NCBI GenBank assembly: GCA_965247735.1
Contig: CBDFHN010000002.1
Span: forward strand, 4,464,001-4,528,000
Direction: 5' to 3'
Source: JAOXRU01 sp965247735
GTDB taxonomy: Bacteria; Bacteroidota; Bacteroidia; Flavobacteriales; Flavobacteriaceae
Length of the DNA: 64,000 nt
This document shows, one piece after another, positions 42,336 through 51,696 of the stretch. Made by a program: the position numbers and the translations under genes. The stretch's first letter is position 1, and every line of letters begins with the position of its first letter. Under the pieces are notes generated by a model. The model did not search any database. It worked only from the letters and a program-made list of their open reading frames with translations, and was not told the DNA's origin.

Positions 42336-43784
42336 TTATTCTCCCCATTTCCAATCCCCACCAATAGTAAGTTTTTCTTTAAGTTTGTTGTCGATCATAA
42401 ACTGCTTTGTTTTTTCGCTATCCATTTTCTTTGCTGGTAAAACAGCTGCATTAGCTACGCTGTAAAGCATCATAGTTCCAAACCTTGCTGTATTGGTAAT
42501 ATGATCCTTATTTACCAGATCAAAATCGTCACAATCCGAATGGTAGCAGCTGTATATAGAACGATCCAAATTGCTATGAATAGAAAGAATTGGCACGCCT
42601 TCTAGCATAAAAGGTTGGTGATCGCTATGGAGTCCTGCTTTGTTGCTGAACTTATTTTTATAGATGCTATCTTGTTGTTGAATAGTTGCACCAAGGGTAT
42701 TAAAAAAATCTTTGTCGATACTAGCTCCACTTGCATTCATTCCAATTGGGTTTCCAGCCATATCAAGATTCATCATGCATTTTATTTGATCTATAGTGTT
42801 ATTTTTTACAGCATCAGCAACCATATGTCTTGATCCTAAGAGGCCTTGTTCTTCTCCCATAAACATAACAAATTTTACAGTTCTTTTTGGGCTTAATTTG
42901 TTAGCGATAAAAGCTCTAGCGATGTCTATTATTGCAAAAGAGCCTATCCCATTGTCTATAGCACCAGTAGATAAATCCCAAGAATCTAGGTGTCCACCGA
43001 TAATAATATGTTCATCAGGAAATTCTGTTCCTTTAATTGTAGCGATAACATTTCGCGCTTTTATGAACTCACTTTTATTGGTCATGCTGATGTTGGCAAC
43101 TGCTGTAGCGGTTTTTAACTTTTCTTTTAATGCTAGTCCATCTTCTTTTCCAATACATACTGCCGGAATTGGAAGAAGAGCACCTGTTACAGAAGCTGTT
43201 CCTGTAAGTAATACTCCATTCGGAACCTGATTAAATATTACAATACCTTTAGCGCCATGTTGAATTGCTAAAGCTGCCTTTTCACTTCTGTGTAAGTTTG
43301 AGGTTCCTTCTGGACTGCCTTCTAAAACACCAATATACACTAAGGCAATTTTATCTTTTACAGCATTAGGATTTGCCTTGTAGTCCGCATCTAGTCCGTT
43401 GCCCATATCTACTATTTCGCCGCTAACATCTGCAGAAACTGGTGAATGACCCAAAGTTACTACTTTGGTATCTTGCCCGTCTATTGTTATTGCTACTTTG
43501 TCTCTAGCCCATGATTCTACTTCAAATGGCTGGTAGGCAACATCTGTAAAACCGTATTCTTTAAATTTGTTAAATGCATATTCTTCTGCTTTTGATCCGT
43601 TAGTAGATCCGGTAAGTCTATGTCCTATGGTGGAGGTGGCTTCTTTTAGAGAACTGTAGGCTTTGGAGTTGGCTTTAATTTCTGTGTCGATCCTAGCAAA
43701 TAATTCTGCGGTAGTTTCTGTCTTTTCTTGTTTGCAAGAGCAAATTGCTAGTGCGGCGAAGCATAAAAATGCTATTTTTTTCAT
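42336..43784 (-). CDS. M28 family zinc aminopeptidase with PA domain, lipoprotein
   Basis: 482 residues. Lipoprotein signal MKKIAFLCFAALAICSCKQE (lipobox ICSC), then a protease-associated domain insert (about 130-240, GAKGIVIFNQVPNGVLLTG). The M28 domain carries IIIGGHLDSWD (His-Asp), AIDNGIGS (bridging Asp), MGEEQGLLGSRH (catalytic Glu), NLDMAGN and YHSDCDDFD (last His). Likely a periplasmic or surface aminopeptidase or carboxypeptidase-Q-like enzyme that trims peptides. All metal ligands are present. Monocistronic. Confidence 0.9.
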   Translation of the reverse strand: MKKIAFLCFAALAICSCKQEKTETTAELFARIDTEIKANSKAYSSLKEATSTIGHRLTGSTNGSKAEEYAFNKFKEYGFTDVAYQPFEVESWARDKVAITIDGQDTKVVTLGHSPVSADVSGEIVDMGNGLDADYKANPNAVKDKIALVYIGVLEGSPEGTSNLHRSEKAALAIQHGAKGIVIFNQVPNGVLLTGTASVTGALLPIPAVCIGKEDGLALKEKLKTATAVANISMTNKSEFIKARNVIATIKGTEFPDEHIIIGGHLDSWDLSTGAIDNGIGSFAIIDIARAFIANKLSPKRTVKFVMFMGEEQGLLGSRHMVADAVKNNTIDQIKCMMNLDMAGNPIGMNASGASIDKDFFNTLGATIQQQDSIYKNKFSNKAGLHSDHQPFMLEGVPILSIHSNLDRSIYSCYHSDCDDFDLVNKDHITNTARFGTMMLYSVANAAVLPAKKMDSEKTKQFMIDNKLKEKLTIGGDWKWGE

Positions 43785-43869
43785 GTGATGATAGTTTTTT
43801 AGTTGTTTAGAAGATAAATATACAAAAAGGGAGTATGGTGTATTTTATTTTAACATTTATAAATGCAAA

Positions 43870-43906
43870 TAAAAAAGCCTTGCTAGTATGGTTACTTGCA
43901 AGGCTT
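43870..43906. terminator. Terminator after rho (bidirectional shape)
   Basis: Perfect stem AAAAGCCTTGC / GCAAGGCTTTT flanking a 14-nt loop, with runs of A and T on the two sides. Confidence 0.82.
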
Positions 43907-43931
43907 TTGTTATGGTGTTAATGAGTTATTC

Positions 43932-45707
43932 TTATTGACTCATGGTCATTAGGAACTCATCATTATTTTTTGTTTGCTTGATGCGTTGTTCTATAAACTC
44001 CATTGCTTCAACAGGATTCATATCCGTAAGGTATTTACGTAAAATCCACATGCGTTGTATAGTGCTGTCGTCTAATAATATATCGTCTCTACGTGTAGAA
44101 GAAGAGATAAGGTCAATTGCAGGGAAGATTCTACGGTTAGAGATTTTACGGTCTAATTGCAGTTCCATGTTTCCTGTTCCTTTGAATTCTTCAAAAATAA
44201 CTTCGTCCATTTTAGAGCCAGTATCTGTAAGTGCTGTTGCAATAATAGATAGTGATCCTCCATTTTCTATATTACGAGCCGCTCCAAAGAAACGTTTTGG
44301 TTTGTGCAATGCATTGGCGTCAATACCTCCACTAAGTACTTTTCCAGATGCTGGTTGTACTGTGTTGTAGGCTCTTGCTAAACGTGTTATAGAGTCAAGC
44401 AGGATAACAACATCATGACCACATTCTACAAGTCGTTTTGCTTTTTCTAAAACAATATTTGCTACACGTACATGCTCTATGGCTTCTTTATCAAAAGTAG
44501 AAGCTACAACTTCTCCTTGTACATTACGTTGCATATCGGTAACTTCTTCAGGACGTTCGTCTATTAGAAGTATAATCTGATACACTTCTGGATGGCTAGC
44601 TGCAATAGCATTGGCAACATCCTTTAGAAGCATTGTTTTACCAGTTTTTGGCTGGGCAACAATCATTCCACGTTGTCCTTTTCCAATAGGAGAAAACAAA
44701 TCTATAATACGTGTTGATATTGTGCTTCCACGACCAGAAAGATTTAGTTTTTCATCTGGAAAAAGAGGTGTTAAGTGCTCAAAAGAAACTCTGTCTCTTA
44801 CAATTCTTGGGTCAATACCATTAATTTTACTTACTTTAATAAGCGGAAAATATTTTTCACCTTCTTTAGGTGGACGTACATTTCCTAGAACAGTATCTCC
44901 TGTTTTAAGCCCAAATAGACGAATTTGTGATTGTGATACATAGATATCATCAGGAGAAGAAAGGTAATTGTAGTCAGATGAACGTAAAAAACCATATCCA
45001 TCTTGCATGATGTCTAATACACCTTCACTTTCTATAATGCTATCAAATTCGTAGTCTGGATCTCTATACCTGTTTTTAAGTTCCTTATCGAAGTTTTTAT
45101 TATTCCTATCCTGTTGTTGATTAGGATTCTTTTTACTGTTTTGGTTTTTGTGTTGAGGAGTTTTATGTTGAGGGGTGCTATTTTTTTGCTGATTAGGATT
45201 GTTGCGTTGTGCATTGTCCTTTTGTTGAGGCTTTTTGCTAGCAGTATTTACTTCTGGTTTGCGAGGATTTGGTTTGTTTGGGTTTATTCTAGAGGGAGCT
45301 TTTTTGTCAGTAGGAGTATCCGTTTTTTCGTCACTAGGTTTTTTATCGCTAGTTTTTGCTTCACTAGGTTCTGCTTCACTAGTTTTTGTTTCACTAGTTT
45401 TTGTTTCGGTTTTAGGATTGTCTTTCTTTTCTGTTTCAAATAAAGTAGGACTCTCTTTCTTATCGGCTTTTACCGCAGTAACCTTTTCTACTTTGGTACG
45501 TGCTCGTTTTGCTTTAGGAGCTGCAGTTTCTTTTTTTTCTACCTTTTGTTCTTTTGCAGGAGATTTAGGATTGGCAGCCTGTTGGTCTAAAATTTGATAT
45601 ACTAATTCTAGTTTTTTTAAGGATTTTATCCTCGGGATATGGAGCCCTTTTGCTAATTCCTGTAATTCAGGAAGTTTTTTTGCTTTTAAATCTGAGATTT
45701 CGAACAT
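43932..45707 (-). CDS. rho: Transcription termination factor Rho with large disordered insert
   Basis: 591 residues, against 419 in E. coli. The N-terminal domain (FEISDLKAKKLPELQELAKG, residues 2-21) is followed by a low-complexity stretch (about 50-210) made of short repeats such as KTSETKTSEAEPSEAKTSDK and of Q/N/K-rich segments. Then come the RNA-binding and ATPase domains, with the P-loop IVAQPKTGKTMLLKDVAN, LIDERPEEVTDM and the Q/R-loops SGGIDANALHKPKRFFGAAR. The insert is usual for Bacteroidota Rho. Repeats in the DNA (TCACTAGTTTTTG units near 45350-45400) encode the tetrapeptide repeats. Hexameric RNA helicase that ends transcription. Confidence 0.95.
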   Translation of the reverse strand: MFEISDLKAKKLPELQELAKGLHIPRIKSLKKLELVYQILDQQAANPKSPAKEQKVEKKETAAPKAKRARTKVEKVTAVKADKKESPTLFETEKKDNPKTETKTSETKTSEAEPSEAKTSDKKPSDEKTDTPTDKKAPSRINPNKPNPRKPEVNTASKKPQQKDNAQRNNPNQQKNSTPQHKTPQHKNQNSKKNPNQQQDRNNKNFDKELKNRYRDPDYEFDSIIESEGVLDIMQDGYGFLRSSDYNYLSSPDDIYVSQSQIRLFGLKTGDTVLGNVRPPKEGEKYFPLIKVSKINGIDPRIVRDRVSFEHLTPLFPDEKLNLSGRGSTISTRIIDLFSPIGKGQRGMIVAQPKTGKTMLLKDVANAIAASHPEVYQIILLIDERPEEVTDMQRNVQGEVVASTFDKEAIEHVRVANIVLEKAKRLVECGHDVVILLDSITRLARAYNTVQPASGKVLSGGIDANALHKPKRFFGAARNIENGGSLSIIATALTDTGSKMDEVIFEEFKGTGNMELQLDRKISNRRIFPAIDLISSSTRRDDILLDDSTIQRMWILRKYLTDMNPVEAMEFIEQRIKQTKNNDEFLMTMSQ

Positions 45708-45904
45708 TAAAATTTTTTGATAAAATTAATATGGTATGGGGGTGATGGTGTAATAGTCTGAAAATTAGTTATGAAGTGTGCCTTTTCCCTATGAATTTGG
45801 GCTAGCATTTTTAATATAGAGCAATAATACAAATTAATTTTAAAAATGCAAATATTTTTTTGAAAAGAAAAGTCTTATTTTAGCAATCTAGAATCAATTC
45901 ATAT

Positions 45905-46315
45905 ATGATACAGCGTGTACAAACGTTATATTTAACAATTACGGCAATAGTAGCAAGTGTTTTACCGTTATACTTATCCTTGTGGAAGTTAGAAAGTGGT
46001 AATGGGGCATTTTTTGCAGCTCAAGATACTGTTATAGCTATTGTTTTTTATGTTGTTGCTGCTTTAGCTTTGTTAGCTATATTTTTATTTAAGAAGAGAC
46101 AAAACCAGTTTGTGGTAAATAGACTGAATATAATATTGAATGTTTTTTTACTAGGATTTTTCGTTTACCGATCTCTAAATTTATCCGGAGAAATAATTTC
46201 TGAGAAGGGTATTGGGATGCTTATTCCTGTATTTTCTATCGTTTTTTTAGTTTTAGCCAATAAAGCTATAAAGAAGGATGAGGATCTTGTGAAATCTGTA
46301 GATCGATTACGATAA
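45905..46315 (+). CDS. DUF4293 family membrane protein
   Basis: 136 residues, four transmembrane helices (about 10-28, 40-60, 75-95, 102-120) with a basic loop between 2 and 3 (KKRQNQFVVNRLNI). Begins MIQRVQTLYLTITAIVASVL, the conserved start of DUF4293. Divergent from rho, an arrangement kept across Bacteroidota; function unknown. Confidence 0.88.
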   Translation: MIQRVQTLYLTITAIVASVLPLYLSLWKLESGNGAFFAAQDTVIAIVFYVVAALALLAIFLFKKRQNQFVVNRLNIILNVFLLGFFVYRSLNLSGEIISEKGIGMLIPVFSIVFLVLANKAIKKDEDLVKSVDRLR

Positions 46316-46344
46316 ACCTAACATCTTAGTAGTATTAGTGCGTA

Positions 46345-46379
46345 AAAGCCCAGGTGGAGATCTGGGCTTTATTTTTTTT
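46345..46379 (+). terminator. Intrinsic terminator
   Basis: Stem AAAGCCCAG / CTGGGCTTT (46345-46353 with 46362-46370), then ATTTTTTTT. Confidence 0.88.
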
Positions 46380-46442
46380 GAGAGGTGGAAAGATTATATG
46401 TTAAGAAGTAAAAACGAAAGAAAGAGCGTTGTTTTTAGTCTT

Positions 46443-46606
46443 ATACCAATTCTTATTTGAAATGAGCGTAAAAGAAAATAAAGATTTTTTTTCTTTATAT
46501 GAATAAAAAACACACAAGCATAGCCTTGGCTACGGTTTCTTTTTTTAATGAGATAAAAAGGGAAAAAGAACGTTTTATTGGGCTTGTTTTAAGTAAGAAT
46601 TGGTAT
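46443..46606. mobile_element. MITE-like element (putative)
   Basis: 164 bp without an open frame, ended by perfect 13-bp inverted repeats ATACCAATTCTTA / TAAGAATTGGTAT; similarity of the ends continues imperfectly for about 10 more bases. The interior holds GCATAGCCTTGGCTACGG, itself partly self-complementary. No obvious target duplication. It resembles a non-autonomous transposon; I have the impression of related sequences in other flavobacteria, but cannot check. Confidence 0.6.
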
Positions 46607-46628
46607 TATTCATTTTACAGCAATTCAA

Positions 46629-47126
46629 TCAATGTCTTTTTTCTAATTCTATAATTTCCATGTTTTTTATTTCAGCTTTATCAATACTAAAGCGTAACAT
46701 AGTACGAACAGTATGAAAACCATGCTTGCCACATGCCCCAGGATTTAAATGAAGTAAGTTCAGTTTTTTATCCCAGATTACTTTTAAGATGTGAGAATGT
46801 CCACATATAAATAATTTTGGAGGGTTCTTTTTTAATTCTTCCCTAATTTTAATGTCGTATTTATTGGGATAACCACCAATATGAGTAATCCATACATCAA
46901 CATCTTCGCAAAAAAAGCGATTGTTTTCGGGGAATTCTAATCTGCACTTATGATCGTCAATATTACCAAAAACTGCTTTTATTGGTTTTAGTTTTTGTAT
47001 CGTATCGGTAACTGCTAAATCACCAATATCACCAGCATGCCAAACTTCATCAGCTTGCTTTACATATTTTAGTATTTGATCGTCAATGTAACTATGGGTA
47101 TCTGAAAGGAGTAAAATGTTGGTCAT
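46629..47126 (-). CDS. YfcE/MJ0936-type metallophosphoesterase
   Basis: 165 residues. All metal motifs are visible: ILLLSDTHSYIDD (D-x-H), VWHAGDIGDL (GDxxD-like), VFGNIDDHKCR (GNxD), THIGGYP and CGHSHILKV (GHxH), ending with HLNPGACG. Phosphodiesterase of broad specificity; members cleave cyclic nucleotides or unnatural phosphodiesters, and the true substrate is not known. Diverges from truA. Confidence 0.9.
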   Translation of the reverse strand: MTNILLLSDTHSYIDDQILKYVKQADEVWHAGDIGDLAVTDTIQKLKPIKAVFGNIDDHKCRLEFPENNRFFCEDVDVWITHIGGYPNKYDIKIREELKKNPPKLFICGHSHILKVIWDKKLNLLHLNPGACGKHGFHTVRTMLRFSIDKAEIKNMEIIELEKRH

Positions 47127-47184
47127 AAAAAGCTAAAAAAAACAAAAATAAAAGATTGTAAAATATAAAACTTGTAGATTGCGG

Positions 47185-47192
47185 TATCTTTG
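47185..47192 (+). promoter_or_regulatory. -7 box of truA
   Basis: TATCTTTG fits TAnnTTTG and lies 28 bp before the TTG start of truA, which supports that start. Confidence 0.5.
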
Positions 47193-47220
47193 TTGTAAAA
47201 AACAAAAATAGTACATTAGA

Positions 47221-47955
47221 TTGAGATATTTTTTAGAATTTTCATATCAAGGGCAAGCCTATCATGGATGGCAACGACAACCAGATGTCACAACGGTTCA
47301 ACAAGTGTTAGAAGAGGCTTTAAGTACGTTGTTGAGAACTACCATCTCTTTGGTTGGAGCAGGAAGAACGGATGCAGGAGTACATGCCAAGCAAATGTAT
47401 GCGCATTTTGATATTGCGCAAGACTTAGAAGAAACGAAACTTGTATCTAGGTTAAATTCTTTTTTACCAAATGATATTGCAGTAAAAAAGATAATGGCTG
47501 TTAAAAATGATTTACATGCTAGATTTAATGCTAATAAGCGTACTTATGAGTATTGGATAGTGCAAGAAAAAAATGTGTTTCTTTCAGATTATGCATTTTA
47601 TGTTAGACATGATTTGGATGTTGATAAGATGAATAGTGCAGCCAGTTTGCTTTTAAAACACAATAATTTTCAGTGTTTTTCTAAAACAAATACAGATGTA
47701 AAAACATTTTTGTGCGCACTTACTACAGCAAAGTGGGAATTTAAAGATGGTGTTTTAATATTTACTATTGCTGCAGATCGTTTTTTAAGAAATATGGTAA
47801 GAGCTATTGTTGGTACCTTGTTAGAAGTAGGAAAAGGAAAAATGCAGGTAGCCGATATTGAAAAAGTACTAAAAAGTAAAAATAGAAGTGAAGCGGGTAC
47901 ATCTGTTCCAGCACATGCTTTATATTTAACAAAAATAGAATACCCTATAGAATAA
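47221..47955 (+). CDS. truA: tRNA pseudouridine(38-40) synthase
   Basis: 244 residues. Isomerises uridines 38-40 in the anticodon arm of many tRNAs. The TTG start gives MRYFLEFSYQGQAYHGWQRQ, the canonical TruA N terminus. The catalytic Asp is in LVGAGRTDAGVHAKQMYAHF, and KRTYEYWI and DRFLRNMVRAIVGTLLEVGK are the other signatures. The gene ends one base before the ABC exporter ATG, so the two are co-transcribed. Confidence 0.95.
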   Translation: MRYFLEFSYQGQAYHGWQRQPDVTTVQQVLEEALSTLLRTTISLVGAGRTDAGVHAKQMYAHFDIAQDLEETKLVSRLNSFLPNDIAVKKIMAVKNDLHARFNANKRTYEYWIVQEKNVFLSDYAFYVRHDLDVDKMNSAASLLLKHNNFQCFSKTNTDVKTFLCALTTAKWEFKDGVLIFTIAADRFLRNMVRAIVGTLLEVGKGKMQVADIEKVLKSKNRSEAGTSVPAHALYLTKIEYPIE

Positions 47956-47956
47956 T

Positions 47957-49735
47957 ATGAGTGAAGAAAAAGTAAATAAGTCTTTTGATTTTAAATTGTT
48001 TGCACGTGTTATCACTTATGCAAAACCTTATAAATATACCTTAATATTGGTTGCTGTTGTAGCTATATTAATGTCGGTTTTTGCGGTGTTAAATCCATAT
48101 TTACTTAAGGAAACGGTAAATAACTACATGATAAACAAGGACAAAGAAGGACTGTTGTTATATGTTATTTTAATGGGAGTTGTACTGTTATTGGAGGTAA
48201 TAAGTCAATTAGCATTTATCTATTATGCCAATTGGTTGGGGCAGTCAATAGTAAAAGATATTAGAATTGCTTTATTTGAGCATATGTTGCAATTTAAGAT
48301 GAAATATTATGACAGTTCGTCTCTGGGGGTTTTAGTAACCAGGGCAGTAAATGATATGGAGCGTATTGCACAGATATTTTCTGATGGCCTTTTTATGATT
48401 GTTGGAGATTTGCTAAAAATGACTTTTGTAGCTGTGTTAATGCTTTGGGTAGATTGGAGAATGGCATTGATTGTTTTTGGAATGCTTCCAATTATACTAT
48501 ATGCTACAAAATTGTTTCAACAAGCTATGAAAGTTGCTTTTTCAGAAGTAAGAACACAGGTGGCTAAATTAAATTCTTTTGTGCAAGAACGAATAGCAGG
48601 AATGAAAATAGTTCAGCTTTTTACTCGTGAAGATATAGAATTGGAAAAATTTCAGACTATAAATGAAAAACATAAAGAAGGTTGGATAAAAACGGTTTGG
48701 TATAATTCTGTGTTTTTTCCAGTGGCAGAATTTACGGCTTCTGTGGCAGTAGGCCTTATTGTTTGGTATGGCGGTTTACAAGCGGTAATGAACAATGATG
48801 TAAAAATGTTAGGGACTGTAATTATGTTTATTCAGTTGTCTAGAAGTTTGTTTAGACCATTAAACCAGATCGCAAATAAATTCAATACGTTGCAAATGGG
48901 GATGGTGGCAGCAAATAGAGTGTTTAAGGTTTTGGATACCCAAAGTAGTATCCCTGATGAAGGTGAATTTGTTTCAGAGAAAATGAAAGGAAGCCTGTCT
49001 TTTAAGGAAGTTAGGTTTGGATATTTGGAAGGTGAAGAAGTATTGCATGGAATTTCTTTTGATGTAAAAGCGGGAGATACGGTGGCAATAGTAGGGGCAA
49101 CTGGAGCAGGGAAATCTACAATAATAAACCTATTGAACAGGTTTTATGAAATTAATTCTGGTGAGATAACTATAGATGGCGTTGCAATTAATGAGTATAA
49201 ACTGTCATCGCTTCGAAAACATATTGCAGTAGTTTTACAAGATGTGTTTTTGTTTGCGGATACTATTGTAAACAATATTAGTTTAAGAGATGAAAATATC
49301 TCAGAGGAAACTATAAAAGCAGCAGCAAAAGAAATTGGAGTAGATACTTTTATAGAAAGTTTACCAGGAGGTTTTTATTATAATGTAAAAGAACGTGGTT
49401 CTATGATGTCCAGTGGGCAACGACAGCTTTTAGCCTTTTTAAGAGCTTACGTTAGTAATCCGAGTATATTAATATTGGATGAAGCTACATCTTCAGTAGA
49501 CACACATTCTGAGCAGTTAATACAAGAAGCGACCAAAAAAATTACTACTGGCAGAACTTCAATTATTATAGCACATAGATTGGCAACAGTAAAAAAAGCT
49601 GATAAAATTATAGTCATGGAAGCTGGTAAAATTGTAGAATCAGGTACCCACGATCAATTGTTGGAAAAAACTGGTGGTTACTATAAAAAATTATATGAAG
49701 TACAGTTTATGGAAGAAGAAGATGCGGTTTCTTAA
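47957..49735 (+). CDS. ABC exporter, membrane and ATPase domains fused (MsbA/MdlB type)
   Basis: 592-residue half-transporter expected to form a homodimer. Six transmembrane helices (about 20-310), then the ATPase domain: Walker A GATGAGKSTIINLLNRF, Q-loop VVLQDVFLFADTI, signature MSSGQRQLLAFLRAY (usual LSGGQ), Walker B ILILDEATSSVD and the H-loop IIAHRLATVKKAD. Closest to MsbA/MdlB lipid or drug exporters. Follows truA with one base spacing. Confidence 0.92.
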   Translation: MSEEKVNKSFDFKLFARVITYAKPYKYTLILVAVVAILMSVFAVLNPYLLKETVNNYMINKDKEGLLLYVILMGVVLLLEVISQLAFIYYANWLGQSIVKDIRIALFEHMLQFKMKYYDSSSLGVLVTRAVNDMERIAQIFSDGLFMIVGDLLKMTFVAVLMLWVDWRMALIVFGMLPIILYATKLFQQAMKVAFSEVRTQVAKLNSFVQERIAGMKIVQLFTREDIELEKFQTINEKHKEGWIKTVWYNSVFFPVAEFTASVAVGLIVWYGGLQAVMNNDVKMLGTVIMFIQLSRSLFRPLNQIANKFNTLQMGMVAANRVFKVLDTQSSIPDEGEFVSEKMKGSLSFKEVRFGYLEGEEVLHGISFDVKAGDTVAIVGATGAGKSTIINLLNRFYEINSGEITIDGVAINEYKLSSLRKHIAVVLQDVFLFADTIVNNISLRDENISEETIKAAAKEIGVDTFIESLPGGFYYNVKERGSMMSSGQRQLLAFLRAYVSNPSILILDEATSSVDTHSEQLIQEATKKITTGRTSIIIAHRLATVKKADKIIVMEAGKIVESGTHDQLLEKTGGYYKKLYEVQFMEEEDAVS

Positions 49736-49830
49736 TCCATGATCGAGAGTTTAATTTTTTAAAGTTTACCATAAATTTAAAATGTTTAGGCATGAATGTT
49801 TTGTGATCGTGAGTAGAGATTGTTGTTTGG

Positions 49831-50226
49831 TTAACTAAAGTAAATCTGAAAGAAAAAAACACTCAAATAAGCCCAAATGATTGTGAATGTAATATGAATT
49901 GAAGTTTCAAACAATTTCCCTTTCCATAATTTGGAAGAGTATCCGAAAAATTGAATTAATAGACGAATTGCCCAAAATATAGCAAAGCCTAAGGATATTT
50001 TATGCCCCAGAGCTGTTGTTATAATATCATTTGAGGCAGTAATACATAAAATTCCCATTAGAAATACTGTTAAAGCAATAAAAAATGTGTGTACAAGCAT
50101 CATTTGTTTATTGACTAGGCTTAGTGTTTTTAGCTCTTGTTTCCAGTTGAAATATTTTGGAAACACGACATGTATAGCTGCTAGAAGTATAAAAAAACCT
50201 CCAATAATTTCAAGTTGTAATTGCAT
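49831..50226 (-). CDS. Small four-helix membrane protein
   Basis: 131 residues with four hydrophobic helices (about 5-20, 42-64, 74-92, 108-128). Starts MQLQLEIIGGFFILLAAIHV. No motif recognised. Last gene of the four-gene DoxX-DUF2071-methyltransferase set, overlapping the methyltransferase gene by 17 bases. Confidence 0.78.
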   Translation of the reverse strand: MQLQLEIIGGFFILLAAIHVVFPKYFNWKQELKTLSLVNKQMMLVHTFFIALTVFLMGILCITASNDIITTALGHKISLGFAIFWAIRLLIQFFGYSSKLWKGKLFETSIHITFTIIWAYLSVFFFQIYFS

Positions 50227-50974
50227 TTTTCTTTAAGATAAAAGTAGTGACAAAAACTGTTTTTTTGAATTTGGATATAATATCAAAATTTGCCTTTTCA
50301 AAAGTATCATGCCAAGATTTAATACTTAAGAAATGGAAGAACCCAATTGTATATGCCATAAAATTAGGCAAATCTCTTAAGTGTTCAGTAACGATGACTT
50401 TCCCATTTGGTTTTAAAATTTTATTAAGTTCATTAAAAAAAAGAATGCGTTCCTTTCTATTCCTGATTTCATGAGCTGCAAATATTAAAAAAATAACATC
50501 AACACATTCGTCAGCGAGCGGTATGTTGGTTGTTGTTATCGTTTTAGTATTTGGGAATGGTGGATATGCTTTTCTAGCTCTTCTGATTGATACTTCTGTA
50601 TGTTTTTTTGGGTCATAAAAGTCAAAAACATCTAGAGTAGTGTTTGGGAATTTTTGTTGGATAATAAGACTGGTTTCATCGAAACCTGCATGAATGTTTA
50701 TTAGCTTTCTATCAGTTGGAGTTACTATTTTATCGAGGTGTTTTAATTCATATAGATTTGATGCGTCATATATATAATAAGAAATAACTAAAGATATAAG
50801 TAAGGGAATGCTAATACTTATAATAAGTATATAGATAACACTATGGTACTCGATAGAAAGGTAGTTTATTGCTAATATCAATAGAGATAATGCAAAAAGA
50901 GAACTAGCAAAAAAGTGCCAATTAAATTTAATTATATTTTTTATGCCTTGAAAGGGAGTTCTTATTTTTTCCAT
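50210..50974 (-). CDS. Membrane-anchored SAM-dependent methyltransferase
   Basis: 254 residues. Two transmembrane helices (about 18-35 and 45-65) are followed by a class I methyltransferase domain: KLINIHAGFDETSLIIQQKF (motif I, with a degenerate glycine loop), LDVFDFYDPKK (acidic motif), CVDVIFLIFAAHEIRNRKER and LNKILKPNGKVIVTEHLRDL (post-motif region). Membrane anchoring suggests a lipid or quinone-like substrate. Overlaps both neighbours. Confidence 0.8.
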   Translation of the reverse strand: MEKIRTPFQGIKNIIKFNWHFFASSLFALSLLILAINYLSIEYHSVIYILIISISIPLLISLVISYYIYDASNLYELKHLDKIVTPTDRKLINIHAGFDETSLIIQQKFPNTTLDVFDFYDPKKHTEVSIRRARKAYPPFPNTKTITTTNIPLADECVDVIFLIFAAHEIRNRKERILFFNELNKILKPNGKVIVTEHLRDLPNFMAYTIGFFHFLSIKSWHDTFEKANFDIISKFKKTVFVTTFILKKNAITT

Positions 50975-51696
50975 TCTTCAATTTTTCCTTTTTTCCAATA
51001 GTAGGGAATATTGTTTATGATAAAAGCGTTTGCCAGAACAATATTTTTTAGTTTTAAACTCTCCAAAAAAGAAAAGTGATAGTGATTAACATCTACGGGT
51101 TTTGGAATCCATTTTTTTCTAACACCTTGGATTATTAATACTTCTTTGGTATCTTCATTGTATGTAAAGGTAAATGGGAGAGGTCCTGCGAATTTCCGTG
51201 CTTCTTTCCAGTTTTTAAAGGGAGAGTTTATCGGAAGTTTGATCTCAGTATTATTAAAATAAGCTTTAATATTAAAGTCTTTGGAGGAAAATTGAACCTT
51301 GTCTTTTTCTTGCTTTTTTTTAACTGCAATAGTGCTATAATTATAATGGGTGAACATGTTTCCGAAAAATTCCATTTTCTTTTTATCTGTTTCAGACTTT
51401 ATAATATAAAGACCTCTAAGTTTTTTACCATTATTATTTGTGTATTGGACAAAAATCCTATATCCAATTAAGAAAAAATTATTCCCCATAAATTTAGGAA
51501 ATCCTTTTGGTCTTAATTCCTTTGTTTGAACCATTGCAACAGCAATAAATGCATATTTATCATTAAAGGTATCAAGGGTCAAAGGTTCTGGAATTAGCTT
51601 TTGGAGCTCTTCTTTTGGTACAGCAAAAGTTAAAACAAGTGAGCTTTCAAAAAAGGCTTCAACTGAAAAAGGATGGTTTTTTAAAAAGTCAAACAT
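50962..51696 (-). CDS. DUF2071 family protein
   Basis: 244 residues. Core pattern of DUF2071 (acetoacetate decarboxylase-like fold): FAVPKEELQKLIPEPLTLDT, then KYAFIAVAMVQTKELRP, NNFFLIGYRIFVQYTN and a late GPLPFTFTYNEDTKEVLIIQ. Catalytic residues of acetoacetate decarboxylase are not evident, so it is probably a non-enzymatic or divergent member. Overlaps genes on both sides by 8 and 13 bases. Confidence 0.82.
   Translation of the reverse strand: MFDFLKNHPFSVEAFFESSLVLTFAVPKEELQKLIPEPLTLDTFNDKYAFIAVAMVQTKELRPKGFPKFMGNNFFLIGYRIFVQYTNNNGKKLRGLYIIKSETDKKKMEFFGNMFTHYNYSTIAVKKKQEKDKVQFSSKDFNIKAYFNNTEIKLPINSPFKNWKEARKFAGPLPFTFTYNEDTKEVLIIQGVRKKWIPKPVDVNHYHFSFLESLKLKNIVLANAFIINNIPYYWKKGKIEEWKK

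Noticed and set aside
45114..45597. Plus-strand open frames rich in F, L, V and S opposite rho
   Set aside because: Antisense shadow of the low-complexity insert of Rho.
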